64,000 nucleotides of DNA from Bradyrhizobium sp. Gha (GTDB taxonomy: Bacteria > Pseudomonadota > Alphaproteobacteria > Rhizobiales > Xanthobacteraceae): positions 372,001 to 436,000 of the forward strand of contig NZ_FOQM01000001.1 of NCBI RefSeq assembly GCF_900113735.1, written 5' to 3'. Position 1 is the stretch's first letter, and each line of letters begins with the position of its first letter. The notes beneath the pieces are model-generated. The model saw nothing but the letters and a program-made list of their open reading frames with translations, searched no databases and was not told the DNA's origin. The translations under genes were made by a program, and so were the position numbers. Positions 62,315-64,000 of the stretch are shown one piece after another.

Positions 62315-63604
62315 ATGGACGATGAGCCAAAGCCGACGCGGGCCTCAAGTCCGCCCCGCGTATCGAATCGCGGCCGCCTCATCGAAGCCTTGCGGCGTCA
62401 GGGGCCGATGCCGCGCGTGGAGCTTGCACGAAACACGGGGCTGAGCTTCCCGGCAATTTCGGCCATGACATCGCGAATGTTGGCGGAGGATCTGCTGTCC
62501 GAAACGGATGCGGCGATGTCCGCGCCGGATGATGCCAACGAAGACGACCCGGACGGCCTGAATGGTCGTCGTCGCGGCCGACCGGCAATACAGCTGACGC
62601 TGAATCCGGAGTTTGGCCGGATCATCGCGGTCTCGCTGCGCATGAATTTGATTGAGACCCTGCTTGCGGATTTCAGTGGCTCCGGCCTGGCACAATGGCG
62701 GCTCGCGCTCGAGACCCGCGCACTCGGCGCAGATGCTCTCTGCGACATCGTGATCGCGCAAATCGAGGCCATGCTGACCGCGACGGACACCCCGCGGGAG
62801 CGATTGCTGGGAATCGGAATTGCGCTGCAGGGCATCGTCAATGCCGACACGGGCATCCAGCTGTGGAGTCCCGCATTGTCGGTCACCGATGTCGATCTGG
62901 CGACGCCGATCCGCAAGGTGTTCAGGGCCGATGTCGTGACGGCAAACGACGCCGTCCCGGTTGCGCTGGCTCTCGCAGCCGTCGAACCGATACTGGCGGA
63001 GGGCGTGGCGGCAACGATCATGGTCGGCCACGGCGTCGGGATGGGCGTGGTCGTCGACGGTGAAGCACGTTGGGGCGTCGGCGCCAGCAGCGAGATCGGC
63101 CATGTCAAATTGGCGCCGAACGGGCCGCAATGCCGGTGCGGTCAACGTGGCTGCATCGAGGCCCATCTCGCCGACTACGCGCTCTACCGTGACGCTCGCA
63201 CCTTCATCGACCTGCCGCCCGCGATCTCGCAACAGCCATCGGAGGCACAGATGGCCCTGCTGCGAGACAGGGCACGGAACGGCGATCCCCATCTCGCGCA
63301 ATTGTTCCGGCAGGCCGGCAACGCGCTCGCCGAGGCCGTCGCCGCAACGATATCGGTGCTTCGACCGCATCACGTCGTCCTAGCCGGTCCCGGCTTGCAG
63401 GCCTTCGACATGATGCGCAACGCCTACGAAGAGCGGCTCAAGGAGGCGGTGTTGCCGTGGCTGCTCAAATCGACCGCGATATATGTCCGTCCAAGCAAGT
63501 CGGCGGCGATCGTCGACGGCATGGTGCTGCAGACGCTGCGGGTCGTCGACCGCAACTACACGGAGACGACCGAGCGAACACCGGGCGCTGCGGCCCTGGT
63601 TTAA
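62315..63604 (+). CDS. ROK-family transcriptional regulator
   Basis: 429 aa. An N-terminal winged helix (residues ~20-75, RQGPMPRVELARNTGLSFPA) precedes the ROK sugar-kinase-like fold with GIGIALQGIVNADTG, MVGHGVGMGVVVDGEARWG and the zinc motif CRCGQRGCIEAH. AAAGGA lies 6 nt before the ATG. Divergent from the RbsB-type operon; it most likely represses it and is relieved by a sugar or sugar phosphate. Confidence 0.93.
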   Translation: MDDEPKPTRASSPPRVSNRGRLIEALRRQGPMPRVELARNTGLSFPAISAMTSRMLAEDLLSETDAAMSAPDDANEDDPDGLNGRRRGRPAIQLTLNPEFGRIIAVSLRMNLIETLLADFSGSGLAQWRLALETRALGADALCDIVIAQIEAMLTATDTPRERLLGIGIALQGIVNADTGIQLWSPALSVTDVDLATPIRKVFRADVVTANDAVPVALALAAVEPILAEGVAATIMVGHGVGMGVVVDGEARWGVGASSEIGHVKLAPNGPQCRCGQRGCIEAHLADYALYRDARTFIDLPPAISQQPSEAQMALLRDRARNGDPHLAQLFRQAGNALAEAVAATISVLRPHHVVLAGPGLQAFDMMRNAYEERLKEAVLPWLLKSTAIYVRPSKSAAIVDGMVLQTLRVVDRNYTETTERTPGAAALV

Positions 63605-63629
63605 AGTTCGCCGATCCGCGAGATGAAGG

Positions 63630-64000
63630 TCACTCTGCGTCCGGCGCGATGACACCCTTGGAGAACAGGAAGCAGCCGTAGAAGCGCCGCTCACCGGTGG
63701 CGATCACGCAATACGCCGCCTTGGCCTTCTCGTAGAAGGCATGGCGCTCGACCCCGACCAGCGGCCAGGAGCGCCCCTCGGCGCGGTCGATCGCGGACTG
63801 CACCTCGCGTTGCACCGGCGGCACCTCCTGAGGCTGGCCGACGATTTCCATGCGAATCGCGGCATCCTCGACGAACGTATCGAGCGGCATCACCGAAAGA
63901 ATGGCCTCGATGGCCTTCGCAGGGCTGACATTGTCGATACGAAGCAATTCGCCGAACACGGTCTGGCGCGCGATCGAGTCAGCGGGAAAATTGGTATCGC
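63630..64000 (-). CDS. RbsD/FucU-family sugar mutarotase, C-terminal part (5' end outside window)
   Basis: The frame is open to the window edge. The visible ~123 residues match the RbsD/FucU mutarotase family: DTNFPADSIARQ near the edge (usual D-x-NFPA), AILSVMPLDTFVEDAAIRM, VPPVQREV, VERHAFYEKAKAAYCVIATG and FYGCFLFSKGV, which align well with FucU proteins. The enzyme converts sugar anomers after uptake. It sits 26 nt from the ROK gene on the opposite strand and fits a sugar-uptake locus. A GTG at 63959 is an internal codon, not the start. Confidence 0.85.
   Translation of the reverse strand, partial: DTNFPADSIARQTVFGELLRIDNVSPAKAIEAILSVMPLDTFVEDAAIRMEIVGQPQEVPPVQREVQSAIDRAEGRSWPLVGVERHAFYEKAKAAYCVIATGERRFYGCFLFSKGVIAPDAE

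Overview
The window looks like chromosomal DNA of a Bradyrhizobium-like alphaproteobacterium. This is an inference from high GC, dense operons with many ATGA-type overlaps, HWE/HisKA_2 signalling, several GGAAC-N16-CGTT (EcfG-type) promoters, and many ABC and oxidoreductase genes. I saw no rRNA, tRNA, CRISPR array, insertion sequence or phage gene.

Layout. 1-3599: amino-sugar catabolism (3' end of a GntR/UTRA regulator, SIS-domain deaminase, NagA, Gfo/Idh oxidoreductase). 3744-8102: Kup potassium transporter, small conserved proteins, a DUF72 protein and a flavodoxin-fold reductase. 8186-14013: signalling block with a Crp/Fnr regulator, a giant CheB-CheR-PAS-HWE kinase, a stand-alone CheB with a small partner, and a single-domain response regulator. 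14043-26216: respiratory island with tiny membrane ORFs, a Sco-like protein, a complete alternative complex III operon (actABCDEF, minus strand) and a divergent caa3-type oxidase (subunits II, I, III, IV). 26220-29955: a periplasmic dehydrogenase of the gluconate/sugar dehydrogenase type (Tat-type small subunit, GMC flavoprotein, triheme cytochrome c) that could feed this chain. 30032-33984: a PPC/DUF296 protein, an FdhF/YdeP-type molybdoenzyme and divergent FdhD. 34028-34989: a membrane protein plus a 24-aa membrane peptide.

35420-57493 is the most unusual part: about 22 kb on one strand. It holds a branched-chain-type substrate-binding protein, an AraC regulator, LivH-LivM-LivG, a LivF fused to a Tm-1-like (UPF0261) domain, a PEP-hydrolase-like TIM barrel and a giant flotillin-like protein with 44-residue repeats. 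These are followed by two tandem SRPBCC proteins, a molybdenum hydroxylase whose large subunit is split into two cistrons, CoxD/CoxE-type maturation proteins, an amidohydrolase, a metallo-beta-lactamase hydrolase, an SMP-30/isochorismatase fusion and a flavin reductase. I read it as an uptake and oxidation pathway for an unknown, perhaps heterocyclic, compound.

57667-64000: an SDR dehydrogenase, then a ribose-type sugar ABC transporter (binding protein, ATPase, permease) divergent from a ROK repressor, and the 3' part of an RbsD/FucU mutarotase running off the window. Together these suggest a sugar-uptake locus controlled by the ROK protein.
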